In this document: piece by piece, positions 47,301 to 55,529 of the stretch | How the letters are laid out: every line of letters starts with the position of its first letter | Numbering within the stretch: the stretch's first letter is position 1 | Source of the DNA: Romanomermis culicivorax | Lineage: Eukaryota > Nematoda > Enoplea > Mermithida > Mermithidae | NCBI GenBank assembly: GCA_963922205.1 | Contig: CAWUHX010000260.1 | Location: 186,001-250,000, forward strand | Length of the DNA stretch: 64,000 nt | Direction of reading: 5' to 3' | Position numbers and translations under genes: made by a program | The notes under the pieces: generated by a model | Seen by the model: only the letters and a program-made list of their open reading frames with translations | The model's database searches: none | What the model was told of the DNA's origin: nothing

Positions 47301-48886
47301 TCGAAGACAGGGGGCCTGTCGGATCCAGGGCGAACGTCGGTTTTGCCCTTTTTTGGAATTTTATAGTCTTTGGGCAAGGTCGGTTTTTCAGCAGCGACCT
47401 GTTCGATTTCGCCCTCGCTTAACAAGCCTTCAGACATGGGCTCGCTTGGTTCGGGCGTTGGCGGAATGGACGCTGGCCATGCCCGATTTTCCGTCTCGTC
47501 GTTACTCCAGTCGGGGTCGTATGCTAGTGACATGACCGGACCTGTGACAGAACAATGATTTAAAGTGGTCATTCCAGGGTCGTCACTATCCAGAAGATTG
47601 ATAGATAACCCATTATTGTGATTCTGACCATACTTTTGGGGGCAATATTTTTCCAAATGCCCTTTGTGTTTACATTTCCTACATTCTATGGTAGGGCACT
47701 TATTGTGCTTATGTCCCACTTTTTTACAAAAGCGACATTTTGATTTACACTCAGAGGCCACATGGCCGTCTCGACTACAAATAGAACATGAAGAACTCGT
47801 AGGAACCATAGGGGAGTCAGGGGCTTTCTTGCAAGTATTAGCGTAATGCCCCTTTTTCCCACATTTATAGCATGTGACACTGTGATCTGAACGTCTCTGT
47901 TTCTCATTTTTACCATGATTTCGAAGTTCATCCAAAATTTTGTCAAACTTTTGGCTCAGCTGATCGACCTGATTTTTCAAAGGGTCCTCATGTTGGACCG
48001 CTAAAACTGGTTCCCTGACAAACGAGGGATATGACATAGGACAGGGGACTTTGGCTTCGTCCCGCAACATTTGTCGTTCTATGAATACGGCTTCAGAAAC
48101 GAGGGCAGCTAAATCAGGGTACTGTTTGTACTTGATGACACTTTGAATATCACTCAACAGACCCTCACGGAAAACGGGTTCAATTAAATTCTCCCGTAAA
48201 GCTAGTTCAAAATTAGGATAGGCAAGCCGGCCCAATTTTTCGAGTTCGTTAAAGAAAGCCATTACTGTTTCAGTTCGTTTTTGTTTTCGATCCCTCAAGA
48301 TTTGACGATGAAACAGGGTGTCTTGAACAACAGGGAAGGCATCCAGCAGAGCCCGTTTAAATTGATCGTACGTCTGAGGAGAATTAGGGGAGTTGGAAAT
48401 ATTTTCGAATTTTACCAAGGCGTCCCCATCCAAGTGGAATTCCAAAAATATAAGCTTGAGGGCATCATCATCAGCTTTGAGCCCCTTTAAAAGCATTTGT
48501 TTTTCAAGCTTCTTGGCCCATTCTTCAAAATTTTCAGAGGGCCTACCAGTGAAATGTGGAAAATCGCGATTTTTCGTGGACATTTCGCTCCTAAGATGTC
48601 CAATTCTTAACTCATTTAGACCCGCTTCAGTAGTGGACACTTTTCGTGCAATTTGAGCTTCGAGCTCCCGCAGACGCCCATCCAAAACAGTGGCGAGAGC
48701 ATCCTGAACTACATGTCCCAATGGGTCTATAATTTGGTCGTGATGAGGCATTTTTTGGTTAAGGGTTTGTTCCCTAGTTTCACGCTCGATGCGTTTAAAG
48801 ACGTCACACAACGTTTCTTTAGTTACAGTATACCGACCGGACTGTTTTGATGAAATTTTTGGAAGAGAAAAAAAAGATTTGACCAA
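41333..48886 (-). CDS. Gag-Env-like-Pol polyprotein of element 1 (2517 aa, intact)
   Basis: Domains by approximate residue: Gag capsid region 109-275; four CCHC zinc knuckles 338-412 (first CYKCGKKGHYANTC); acidic/proline-rich linker; internal signal-like hydrophobic segment 648-672; cysteine-rich ectodomain with many N-glycosylation sites; transmembrane helix 1186-1214 followed by SRCAKRPR; aspartic protease about 1300 (DCGAT, where D-S/T-G is usual); reverse transcriptase with YLDD about 1728; RNase H from about 1875 (QTDAS); integrase with HHCC finger about 2113-2150 and D/D/E near 2186, 2246 and 2282. The start is the first ATG after the leader, and the stop lies in the 3' LTR. The glycoprotein region is called Env-like from its topology, since I cannot match it to a named viral class. 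Gag and Pol calls are firm. Proteolytic release of separate products is inferred. An Env between Gag and Pol is atypical of this superfamily, where env normally follows pol. Confidence 0.92.
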   Translation of the reverse strand: MVKSFFSLPKISSKQSGRYTVTKETLCDVFKRIERETREQTLNQKMPHHDQIIDPLGHVVQDALATVLDGRLRELEAQIARKVSTTEAGLNELRIGHLRSEMSTKNRDFPHFTGRPSENFEEWAKKLEKQMLLKGLKADDDALKLIFLEFHLDGDALVKFENISNSPNSPQTYDQFKRALLDAFPVVQDTLFHRQILRDRKQKRTETVMAFFNELEKLGRLAYPNFELALRENLIEPVFREGLLSDIQSVIKYKQYPDLAALVSEAVFIERQMLRDEAKVPCPMSYPSFVREPVLAVQHEDPLKNQVDQLSQKFDKILDELRNHGKNEKQRRSDHSVTCYKCGKKGHYANTCKKAPDSPMVPTSSSCSICSRDGHVASECKSKCRFCKKVGHKHNKCPTIECRKCKHKGHLEKYCPQKYGQNHNNGLSINLLDSDDPGMTTLNHCSVTGPVMSLAYDPDWSNDETENRAWPASIPPTPEPSEPMSEGLLSEGEIEQVAAEKPTLPKDYKIPKKGKTDVRPGSDRPPVFDRLGERLEAQESYLPHKRAFSSLQGVMAISGIAAARGAGGLGQPGEENVEIAPETSWAKETNRPAQEALNRAVDKMGHGSSFLEQTATTKIVARGKECVETVRTGADAPIEKTTTAHTFSLKCVYIFFTIFMGVNKVSSLQICGTSQSGHSIEIPKTVSCVRPMVGEKPLTTMGKLFVPREHPKLSPAFKCSIRTRTICTNTGFFGSKGIVGDNTKLATLTPFECKTFWYSKLYKGQTLNETLPNFWSTANTLSVEYRWCCNDHCSSVENLIIEEGQVASWDNSNLLSTLGDLGGCKPSSGHCVASDGVVVWNETTLESICPFEYKDSYIVKQTGHHIIVDDLQAAFFVKRSNFSHKSCPNITNGLLTEQGVVIEINQTLVEMEGQNSPPVFDLTDSDPINAKLNYLALKMIDFEMQSFRNVWNELCRQAQRHLDLIWQFLHLDPTLGARAFLQRTDIIAQFTGEAITIWPCRQVNASRIYKNHKINGTCYEHMPVLLGNDLMFVSPGGVDLLPFSQRVDCNHQPIHPYKINQTWQTEMGPIHVSKVPLEVIWQGNFSIFNFKSPPIFHGQLAAVSTSLSFLKSYMFQTHDLELVVKRLVNYTSEMSLHSGTVYEFLAGSGQAIGNSISGAGQALEHVIVGSHQSMTQGLNNLLKGPLQMLVNLAVLITFVVGVIYVSYWVSRCAKRPRQLPRYEQPRNRIAPPVTPTLGQALLELASLRNSETQNKYIMVPNPQAPSAPLMEWVNNATHVSGENRRTPHIIVRVNKNVTANAMVDCGATFTLVDKQIIDQLGDIKIEPTNMTPIAANNMSIHVLGAVYLTIEVGAINETVTALVQENCAADLLLGSNFLFRFKQWAINNEKSYVKLENEIVPCTGVKYHSLRHRGGIYMNERVILTPRSVTEFSVPVSNLYRNETMVQFSPEPNVAEKLHVCFAATVSPVIDCNLRVSVMNPLNSEVTLYPDMCIGSVACYVATRTEAYNGNLDGSVKEKPIKEWLNQTVDLSGSDLTDTEKQLLLDLLAKYPNLYAKTKADVGRTTLVEHSIETQGSTPVKRPLFRTAPKEKALIEEEIRKLENSGIISKSSSPWCTNTVLVKKKDGGFRLCIDFRGLNNVTKKDTYPLPRIDDIFDALRGMRYFTTLDQTNAYYSIPIADQDREKTAFNCSSGQYHFNYLPFGLCNAPATFQRLMDVLLSGLQWSNCLVYLDDVLVFARTHAEMLARLDVVLSRMDNAGLKLKLGKCKFSQTKVHYLGHIISEKGIAPDPGKVEAISQLPAPTNVREVKSFLGLPSYYRRFIKGCSMLANPLTRLLKKDTPFAWGTEQQAAFDALKTCLISAPLLAHPDFSKAFILQTDASLLGIGAVLSQIGDDMLEHPIAFASRGLKPAEKNYPITELEALAVVEFVKYFRAYLFQQEVIVHTDHTAVKAVLNKENPSPRIARWGLALSGFQLDIRPRRGVANRNADAVSRFPDPKSEPTFDIDTLETRPETNVVRTDLENMERKGSINIIQAPIQGLENEATDAEELAKNFAEFQLIDTDTCKLLTDLRNGNSELLKHYCEENGLLYRLSNGKKRLYIPKALRHEVMRTHHDSKFAGHFAFEKTLRSIADRYYWPRMHNDIKSYCETCSKCQMNKPVRHRIKAKMVPIFSSEPFERVGLDCIGPITPSINGNLHIVVFVDYFTKYMEAFPVPNITAKTIASVFVNQIVCKHGAPKIIHCDRASDFTSELFTEITRLCSTRKVHTTPYHPCANGEVERGNQTLITRLRMFVDDRHDDWDDYIPFSVFAINTHVNKTTGFSPFELIYGRKPRLPSETLFPRSPYQVDPDDYLTRVKTYLSSAFDKVNRATNEAQSNYTAQYNKNANDTQYEVGGYVLRKTHTMKRLECPKFITKQHGPFKIVGISYPNILLENEKGKQFTIHVNETVPFHSRVAYQENGPSMPNCSIISTRPSSNSSKSAGNKWRRLYNRFTSKNRRLDCERGRPLFKGRECHEE
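41348..41359 (-). other. polypurine tract of element 1
   Basis: Immediately upstream of the 3' LTR in element orientation the sequence reads AAAGGACGGGAA, which would prime plus-strand DNA synthesis. It lies within the end of the polyprotein frame. Confidence 0.6.
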
Positions 48887-48949
48887 GAATTGTATAGATT
48901 TTTGTTTGGATAAGGCTAAAGAAAAAGTTTCTGGGTTCCCCTGTTATTA

Positions 48950-48957
48950 GGTCACCA
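48950..48957 (-). other. putative primer-binding site of element 1
   Basis: On the minus strand TGGTGACC starts 6 nt after the 5' LTR. TGG is the expected complement of a tRNA 3' CCA. Element 2 has the same octamer at the same place, but the two sequences diverge after it. The tRNA is not identified (a GACC acceptor start, as in some arginine tRNAs, would fit). Confidence 0.5.
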
Positions 48958-48963
48958 CGTTTA

Positions 48964-49709
48964 TGTCAGGGGTTACTGTAACTGGTTGATGTGTACCTAA
49001 GCAAGTTGGGTTTTGACTTTACTAATTTACAACTTACAACCTTCGTACAAACGTTGGTTCGATACGAAATGTAAAATCGGTGCAAAACGCAAACGTAAAA
49101 CGGGTGCGGAATTACACTACGTAACACTCGGCGCGAAAATACACAAACGAAATAACGGTCCAGTCGCGGGACGATTCTCGTAAGGCACAATTACTGACAG
49201 AATCCGGCGCGGGATTCAATTGCTGAGGTCGACGTAAAAACCAAAGATTCGCGTAACGAAGAATAACCGATGGAATCCGGCGCGGGATCCAACTATTCTG
49301 GTTGCTGCGAAAAACCAAGACTGGTCATCTTTCGAAAAACAGGGTCTTCTTCTTCGTCTCAGACCCACTTGACCCACATTTCAGACATGAAAAACACCTA
49401 CAGTGGTCGGCGCGGACCATACTTGAGTTACTGTAGGTTCTGAAATCTACAGGGCGCCACAATTAGCCCTGTTATGCAAATGTCCGTAATTAGTGTTTTT
49501 AGATGTCGCCACCACTTTCGTTGAGGTGTGCATAATTACAATAAAAAGTGCTCGAGTGCATAAAACTCGTAATTCTAACGAACGAAAAATAGCTGTACAA
49601 AAACAGGTTTTAACCGGAATTTTTTTGGAGGAAAAACATGGTAGAATTTTCAGAGAATATACAGTACATAACTTTACATAACTTTACATTTTTGTCACTC
49701 CTCGTGACA
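48964..49709 (-). repeat. 5' LTR of element 1
   Basis: 746 bp copy that in the element's orientation would hold the promoter. It is followed on the right by the GTAA duplication (49710-49713). I did not identify a confident TATA box or poly(A) signal within it. Confidence 0.95.
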
Positions 49710-51004
49710 GTAATGATTCAACGAAACTCGTAGAAGTGACGCTCAAACGAGCGATTTTCAATGGAAACATTTTCAAATAATCAATTCATTCATTTTTCTA
49801 TACTCGGCACAGCAACAAAATTGGGTTCTGAAATAAATCAAGCGCAACGGTCTAGGTCATAAGCAAATACCCAAAGCGATGTTTCTTAAAGCAGAATTTC
49901 GAAAAAGCGACAGTGTCGTGCAAACAGTCCCGGTAATAAAATTTAAGTTGAATTTCCTGCATTGTCTCGAAGTCTGCCCTGATGTATCATTGAAGTCCGA
50001 AAATTCGGTGGCATAATGTATATCTAAAGTAGCAGGTATTGGCAAAAGAATACTTGATCGGAAAATCCAGAAATCTCGGCGGATTGAAAAAGTTGAATAT
50101 GTCAAGTCCCTAATTGAGATCAGTGAGCTTCAGCATTATTATCGCTCACCTTTCAGTAGCCCACTTAGGCCAACTTTACTAACGATGAATGTTTTTTTCT
50201 GCAAAAATCTTGGGCGCTCTAAAATCAGAGATCATTTACGGCAAAATGATTTACCGAACTTGAATATCTTGGTCGAAACTTGAGGAATCCTGAATAGCAT
50301 CAAAATATATGCAAAAACTGCAGACTCGCACGCAGCATCACGTTCAATAACAGCAGAAAGAAAACCAGCACACGTACCCTTTTAAGGGTAAACTTAAATG
50401 GTCCTGAACCGAATTTACGGCTAATGCAAAAGCTTCCGCCGAGCTACTGCAGATTTTTTCATTCATTACAGCCGAAAAAATCTGAAGAGTGACTTTCCGG
50501 AATAATCTAGGGTGTTTTAAAAATCGTAGTTTACAATTACGAAAAAGACTTTTCAACTTGATTATCTTCGTCAAAATCAAAAAATCGCGGTGACGTTTCG
50601 ATTTTTAGAGGCATAGAAAATGACACAGTCGAATCGTCAAAATCATAGGTGGCGCGACAGCGTCAACCTATAATATACTTGGCCCTCAAATTTCATGTCC
50701 CCCCCTCTAGAGCTAAAACGGTAAGAGCTAGAACCTTTGGGTTTTTTTGCATAATATCGGGCATAGGGGCAAACTATGGGGTGCCTTTTGTCATTTCGCC
50801 TCTATCTGCAAGTGGTGCTCGGTGGGGCCCCAAAAACATGCGAAAACGCACTTATTTAGGTCCAGTCCCACCATGCCCCGCAATAAGTGCGCCGTATCCA
50901 ACCTCCATACTTCGGCCAGAGCATCTTGGGGGTGTAATCTCAAATTTTTTTTCTTTGGAATATGGCCTCAATTCAATTATATGGTTGTTCAAAGTCCCGG
51001 CGAT

Positions 51005-51480
51005 TATCCCGTGAGTAAACAAGCGTATTTTCGACATTTTTCAGTGGAAGGGGTTTCCGACCATGGCGAATTTGATGAATGCGATCATCTTACATATAAA
51101 ACTATTCCGGGTGTAAACAAGTGTATTTTCGTTATTTTTTGTGGAAGGTGTTTTCGACTGCGGAAAATTCAATGGATACGTCATTTTACACAAAAATCTA
51201 TCCGGGGTGTGAACAAGCATATTTTTGTGATTTTCTATGGAAGGGGTTTTCGACTGCAGGGAATTCAATGGATGCGTCACTTTACACAAAAAAATTATTC
51301 TGGATTTAACCAAGCCTATTTTCGTAATTTTTTTGTGGAAGGTGTTTTCAACCATTGGGAATTGAATGCGATCACTTTACACAAAAAAATTTTCTTTGGG
51401 AGGGGTTTTCGATCACTGAGAATTTAATAAATGTGATCACTTTACACACTAATTCATATCGAGTGTAAACAAAGGTATTC
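51005..51480 (+). repeat. degenerate tandem repeat, unit about 95 bp, five to six copies
   Basis: Units share GTGTAAACAAG, GTATTTTCG, GTGGAAGG(G/T)GTTTTCGAC, GGAATTCAATG and CACTTTACACAAAAA in the same order. The start points are near 51011, 51110, 51204 and 51302, with shortened copies after that. One frame stays open through several copies, giving a repetitive peptide. I do not regard it as coding. Confidence 0.7.
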
Positions 51481-51669
51481 CTGCGATTTTTTGGGTTGAA
51501 GAATTCTAGACCATGAGGAATTCAATAGGTGGTTTTTTATTGTTTTTTCTTCAAAAGATGGTTTTTTATTGTTTTTTTGACGTGAAGATGACCAAATCTA
51601 AAACTTCAATATGCTTCTATGAAGGTTTTCGTGCATGATTGGGGCCCACTAAAAAGAGGTGAACTACTT

Positions 51670-51862
51670 TATTAGAAAATGCCCGGATGGGGCAGAAAAA
51701 AGGAGAATATACTTGCTTCGACAGTTGCCGTGGTAGAAAAAGAAGTGGACTAGATTTTTGAGAACTTGGGTCAAAGTTTGAAAAAATTCACTTCCTTTAC
51801 ATTGGATTTTGATTCTTTCACAAAAAAATTGTCTATGTCTGTGAAAAAGTATATTCTGCAGC
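51670..51862 (+). repeat. left arm of a 193-bp inverted repeat flanking element 2
   Basis: Matches the reverse complement of 58840-59032 at high identity, sharing for example GGTAGAAAAAGAAGTGGACT and TTGGATTTTGATTCTTTC. Both ends of the similarity are sharp. Confidence 0.75.
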
Positions 51863-52242
51863 TGAGTGCATCAACACACTTCCCAACCAAGCATGTGCAT
51901 CTCTGAAATTTTTAGGAGGGTACAGGCGTCGACCTTGGTGTTTTAGGATTTTTTGAGACGAAAAATTCAGAAAAAGTTGACCAAAAAATTTTTTGCATAA
52001 CAAATTTTCCAGTTTCGAAACACTCGTGGAAGTTTCCCCATGTCCCCTCTCACACATGTTTGCTTCCAACTGTGTTAAACATTTTTACTGAATTTGGTGT
52101 CAACAAAAGGAATCAACTGAGGGAAAGTGGCACATAAAATCCCATTCAGCTTTTTTAGAAGAAAGAGCTACAGCACAAAGTCTTCTAAGAACTAAATTGA
52201 TGGTGCAAGATAGGTTTCATTCACTCATTTTATATAACATAT

Positions 52243-53141
52243 TGTAATGACCAGATTTTGTGAAGCACTTTACTTTAACCAAATAGACGGTCGATATGGC
52301 TACAACAGAGCGGGGGGAAAATGGGCGGTTCAACAATACAGGGCAATACGGATACAAATCGACGGCTGCTTTGAGACATCAACAACAATAAACGAAACAA
52401 GGTGGTCTCAGCTTGCAAATAATTAACGGCCTCAGTTTAATTGCTTTCATAAAAATGGCGCTTGCGAATTATGAGATGGTCGTGAGCAACAAAAATTAAA
52501 ACTATGAATATTAATGACAAAAATCACACCTTGCTTCTCTTTAAATACAACATTTTTGGCCACTCCCTGGGCATCGCGGGAGGTCGTGCTTCTGTCCATC
52601 TTCTTCCGCCAATCATCGCTTCTTGCTTTGCTTTTCATGCTTACTTAGTCACGCCCTTTAACGCTTTTCTGGTACGGTATGCTTTTTGTGCCTTACTTGC
52701 TTCCTACGGTGGGCTTAGCCACGCCTTTGTCCTTCTGTGCATGCTTCCTGCATCGGTTTCTCTGTATACACATGTTTTGTGGGGCCATTGCTACCGTTGC
52801 ACTTGAGACTACTGTCTGGCAGGACTTTTACTTATTTTACTGTGTGCAGGTGTTGCTTACGATTTTTAGGGGGGATTACGGTAGCCGTGGAATGTGTAGT
52901 TTAGTGTAGGTTCTAGGGGACCAGCTGCCCTTTGTGCAAATTAATTGGGGCATCTTAATTGGGCTACTGGGGTGTGAAGGGATCAAAATAAAGTACTTCA
53001 TGTAATTTTATAGGAATGTTTGGGTGTGAATCCCAGACACCCCTGAGACGATAAAATATGAAAATGAAATAATATTTAGTAAATGTCTATCACATACAGT
53101 ATGCTATATATTTACAGTACTGCATTAGCAGGTACATTACA
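52243..53141 (-). repeat. 3' LTR of element 2
   Basis: 899 bp with termini TGTAATG and CATTACA, which are inverted repeats of one another. Alignable over full length with 56995-57893, with scattered substitutions (for example AAATAGACGG against AAATGGACGG). Confidence 0.92.
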
Positions 53142-53153
53142 TTTCCCTCCTTC
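53142..53153 (-). other. polypurine tract of element 2
   Basis: GAAGGAGGGAAA on the minus strand, directly abutting the 3' LTR. Confidence 0.55.
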
Positions 53154-53199
53154 GGCAGTTGAACTTCCTCGTTCAAGGGTTTCGAGGGTGAGGAGGGGT

Positions 53200-54960
53200 G
53201 GGGGCAGTTTCAATAGCTGCTTCTATGAGTTTGATTGCAGGAGTTCTGGGGGTATCAATATCGACAAGGACGTATTTCTGCTGTGTTTGTGCCCCACGAC
53301 GATTAGCTAATTCTAAGAGAGCATGGCTGAATGATAGGGGAATGGTCTCATGTAAATGTCTGTTGTGTGGTGGTATTTCGTATGCATGTTCATTTGTGGC
53401 ATGATGCTTTGTGAGACTATGGATAGTATCAGTTATTACATGTTCTATGCCTTGACCCGCGCCAGAGAGGGTATTTCCGATTGCTTATCCACTACCTGAG
53501 ATCATGTTGTAAACTGTATCGGAGTTAAGAGACATTTGGGCGGTGTAATTGACAAGTTTTTTAACAACATTTTCGAGTGTGTGAGTTTTGTAAATGTATT
53601 GTTTCAAAAAGAGTAAGCTGGTTAAAATAGTCGCAAGTTGATCATGAAAAATTGCAGGTGTGTTAAAATGGAAAAGGGAGAAATTTTGGTTCCAGACGAT
53701 TTCTAAAGGTAAATTTGTGACATGCAGGGATCCTGTTTCACTGACCCATGTATTATTCTGTTTGTAAAGGGTTACATGCATGTGATGGCAGTCAACAGTT
53801 TGTGAAAAAGGGGTCAAATTGTTGCCTCCGGGGTCCAAAAACATGAGTTCTGTTCCTATGAGAATGGGTAAAAGTTTGTAGCATGTTTGGTTGATTTTAT
53901 GGTTGTAGAAGATTTTAGATGCATTTACTTGTTTACAGGGCCAGACTGTGAGGGCTTCTCCTGTGAATTCTGCTATTATGTCGGTTTGCTGTAGGAATGC
54001 ACGAGCTCCAAAGGTTGCATCAAGGCGCAAAATTTGCCATATGAGATCAAGATGACCCTGTGCCTGTCTGCATAATTCACTCCATATGTTTTTGAAATTT
54101 TGGATTTTGGATTCCTGGATTTTGTCTGCTAGATAGTTTAGTTTTGCGTTAATGGGTTCAAAATCGTCAGAATCGTATAGTGTAGTATGGGTTTTGTTGA
54201 TTTTTGGGGTTAAAAATGTGTTACGATGTGGGGTGCTTTTATCTAGCTGGACAACAATGCCTTGTTCGGTTAGGACACTGTCTTGGATTTCTGGGCAGTT
54301 AGGGTTCGAAAAGAGTGTGCTTTTGACGGAGAATGCACCTTGTAGCTCTTCTGTTATCATGTGGGTTTGCATGAGTTTGATGGGATGTGTATTTTTGTAT
54401 TTGAAAGGGCATAAGTTTTCGAATGCTGTTTCATTCCACATAATGGATGACACAATGACCTGATGTCGGTTTGCATGACCCCAGGTCACCTAATGTACCT
54501 GTCATTGATTTTCCATTCCAAGATACTATTTGTCCTATTTCTATGATGACGTTAGTGACTGTGTACAGTGGTCTGTGCAGCACCATGTGTATTCTACGCT
54601 GAGAGAGTTGTTTGTTGACCAAAATCCTGGGTGAGTTTCGTATAATTTTTGACGGTTGTGTTCTTTGTCTATAACGATTGCCTTACAAACATGCAGGGTC
54701 AGATTTTGCATTTTGGTTTGGTCGAAGACAATACCTTTTGAGCCAAAAATCCTGTATTAGTACAAATTTTCCGTTTGTGAACACTGCATTTGTATGCATC
54801 TGTTATGTGAGGTTTAGTGGAGGGGATATAGATTTTTCAAAATGTCTGTATGGGTTTGTCTACTGTGGAAGGGGGCATGCATGATACAAGTTTTGGTATG
54901 CTGACCAAGTGACCGCTCAATGAAGTTCCACAGATCTGAAATTGGGCACTACACGATGTG
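53200..54960 (-). pseudogene. decayed env-like gene of element 2
   Basis: A 334-codon open segment (53485-54489) aligns with the element 1 ectodomain, sharing LTEQG(I/V)V, AKLNYLA, ELCRQAQ, LDLIWQ and GARAFLQ. Flanking parts are in other frames (a segment at 54431-54622 upstream, and a stop at 53485-53487 downstream). After the ectodomain the sequence passes to a segment like ALLELAN without an intervening hydrophobic helix, so the membrane anchor present in element 1 is missing. The gene is clearly non-functional. Confidence 0.8.
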
Positions 54961-55529
54961 AGGATTATTATACATAAAAATATACAAACATTGGCCAATA
55001 CAATGTGTTATTAGAGGCAGTGGGGCATTGTATATTTTCGTTCTGGCCCGTTTGGCGTGGCGGCTTTTGGTGTTGTTCGGTTTTGGGGTGAGGGGGTGGC
55101 CAGTTTGCAATCTGAACGGTCTGTAAAACTTTAGAAGTTGAGTCATTGGATGGGGCTTGGACTTGCTTACTTGTGGGGGTCGGTAGTAGTGTTTGGCGGC
55201 GGGGGGGGGGGGGGAATTGGTAGGTTCGGGGGTAAGGCCGTGGAGAAGGGACAACAAGTTACGACCTATTTTCAATGGGGTTTCAGGGGCGGTGGGCGAT
55301 TTGGTGTCTTGCTTTCGGGGGATCTTGTAGTCTGCCGAATTGGTGGGCGGCGATTTTTCGATTTTTGCAACTTCTGGTGTGGGGGGTGGTGACATGGTGC
55401 ACCAATCGGGTACGTCCAGGTTGAGGACGTACTCCTCCTGACTACATTGGTGGGTAGTGGGCATAATGGTTCCCAAAGTAGTCTGAGGGCCGTAGTTATG
55501 GCGGGTAATGTTGAGTAGAATGCAGGGTC
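54961..55529 (-). pseudogene. proline-rich linker between gag and env remnants of element 2
   Basis: A minus-strand frame rich in P, T, K and S (CTMSPPPTPE, KPHPMTQ) occupies the position of the acidic/proline linker in element 1. A run of 14 G at about 55200-55213 sits in this region and is a likely slippage site. Confidence 0.5.

Larger units (their letters stand above)
40602..49709 (-). mobile_element. complete Ty3/gypsy-type LTR retroelement (element 1) with an env-like region between gag and pol
   Basis: 9108 bp bounded by 746-bp direct repeats beginning TGTCAG and ending GTGACA on the plus strand. It is flanked by a GTAA target duplication (40598-40601 and 49710-49713). Reading on the minus strand: 5' LTR, a TGGTGACC primer-binding-like site 6 nt inside, a 77-nt leader, one 2517-codon ORF, a polypurine tract, 3' LTR. 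The protease-RT-RNase H-integrase order is that of Ty3/gypsy, not Ty1/copia. The ORF is uninterrupted and the LTRs appear to differ at one base, implying a recent insertion that may still be competent. It lies 1.4 kb downstream of the Kirre-like gene in opposite orientation. Confidence 0.93.
49714..52238. other. region between the two LTR elements
   Basis: It holds a degenerate tandem repeat (51005-51480) and one arm of a 193-bp inverted repeat (51670-51862). No gene is supported. Frames at 50649-51427 are produced largely by the repeat. Confidence 0.5.

Noticed and set aside
46914..47558. Plus- and minus-strand ORFs within the polyprotein
   Set aside because: They overlap the intact 2517-codon frame in other frames and show no domain of their own.
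52504..52909. ORFs in element 2 LTR, repeated at 57431-57661
   Set aside because: They sit within the LTR direct repeat; homologous positions in the two copies differ without coding-like pattern.
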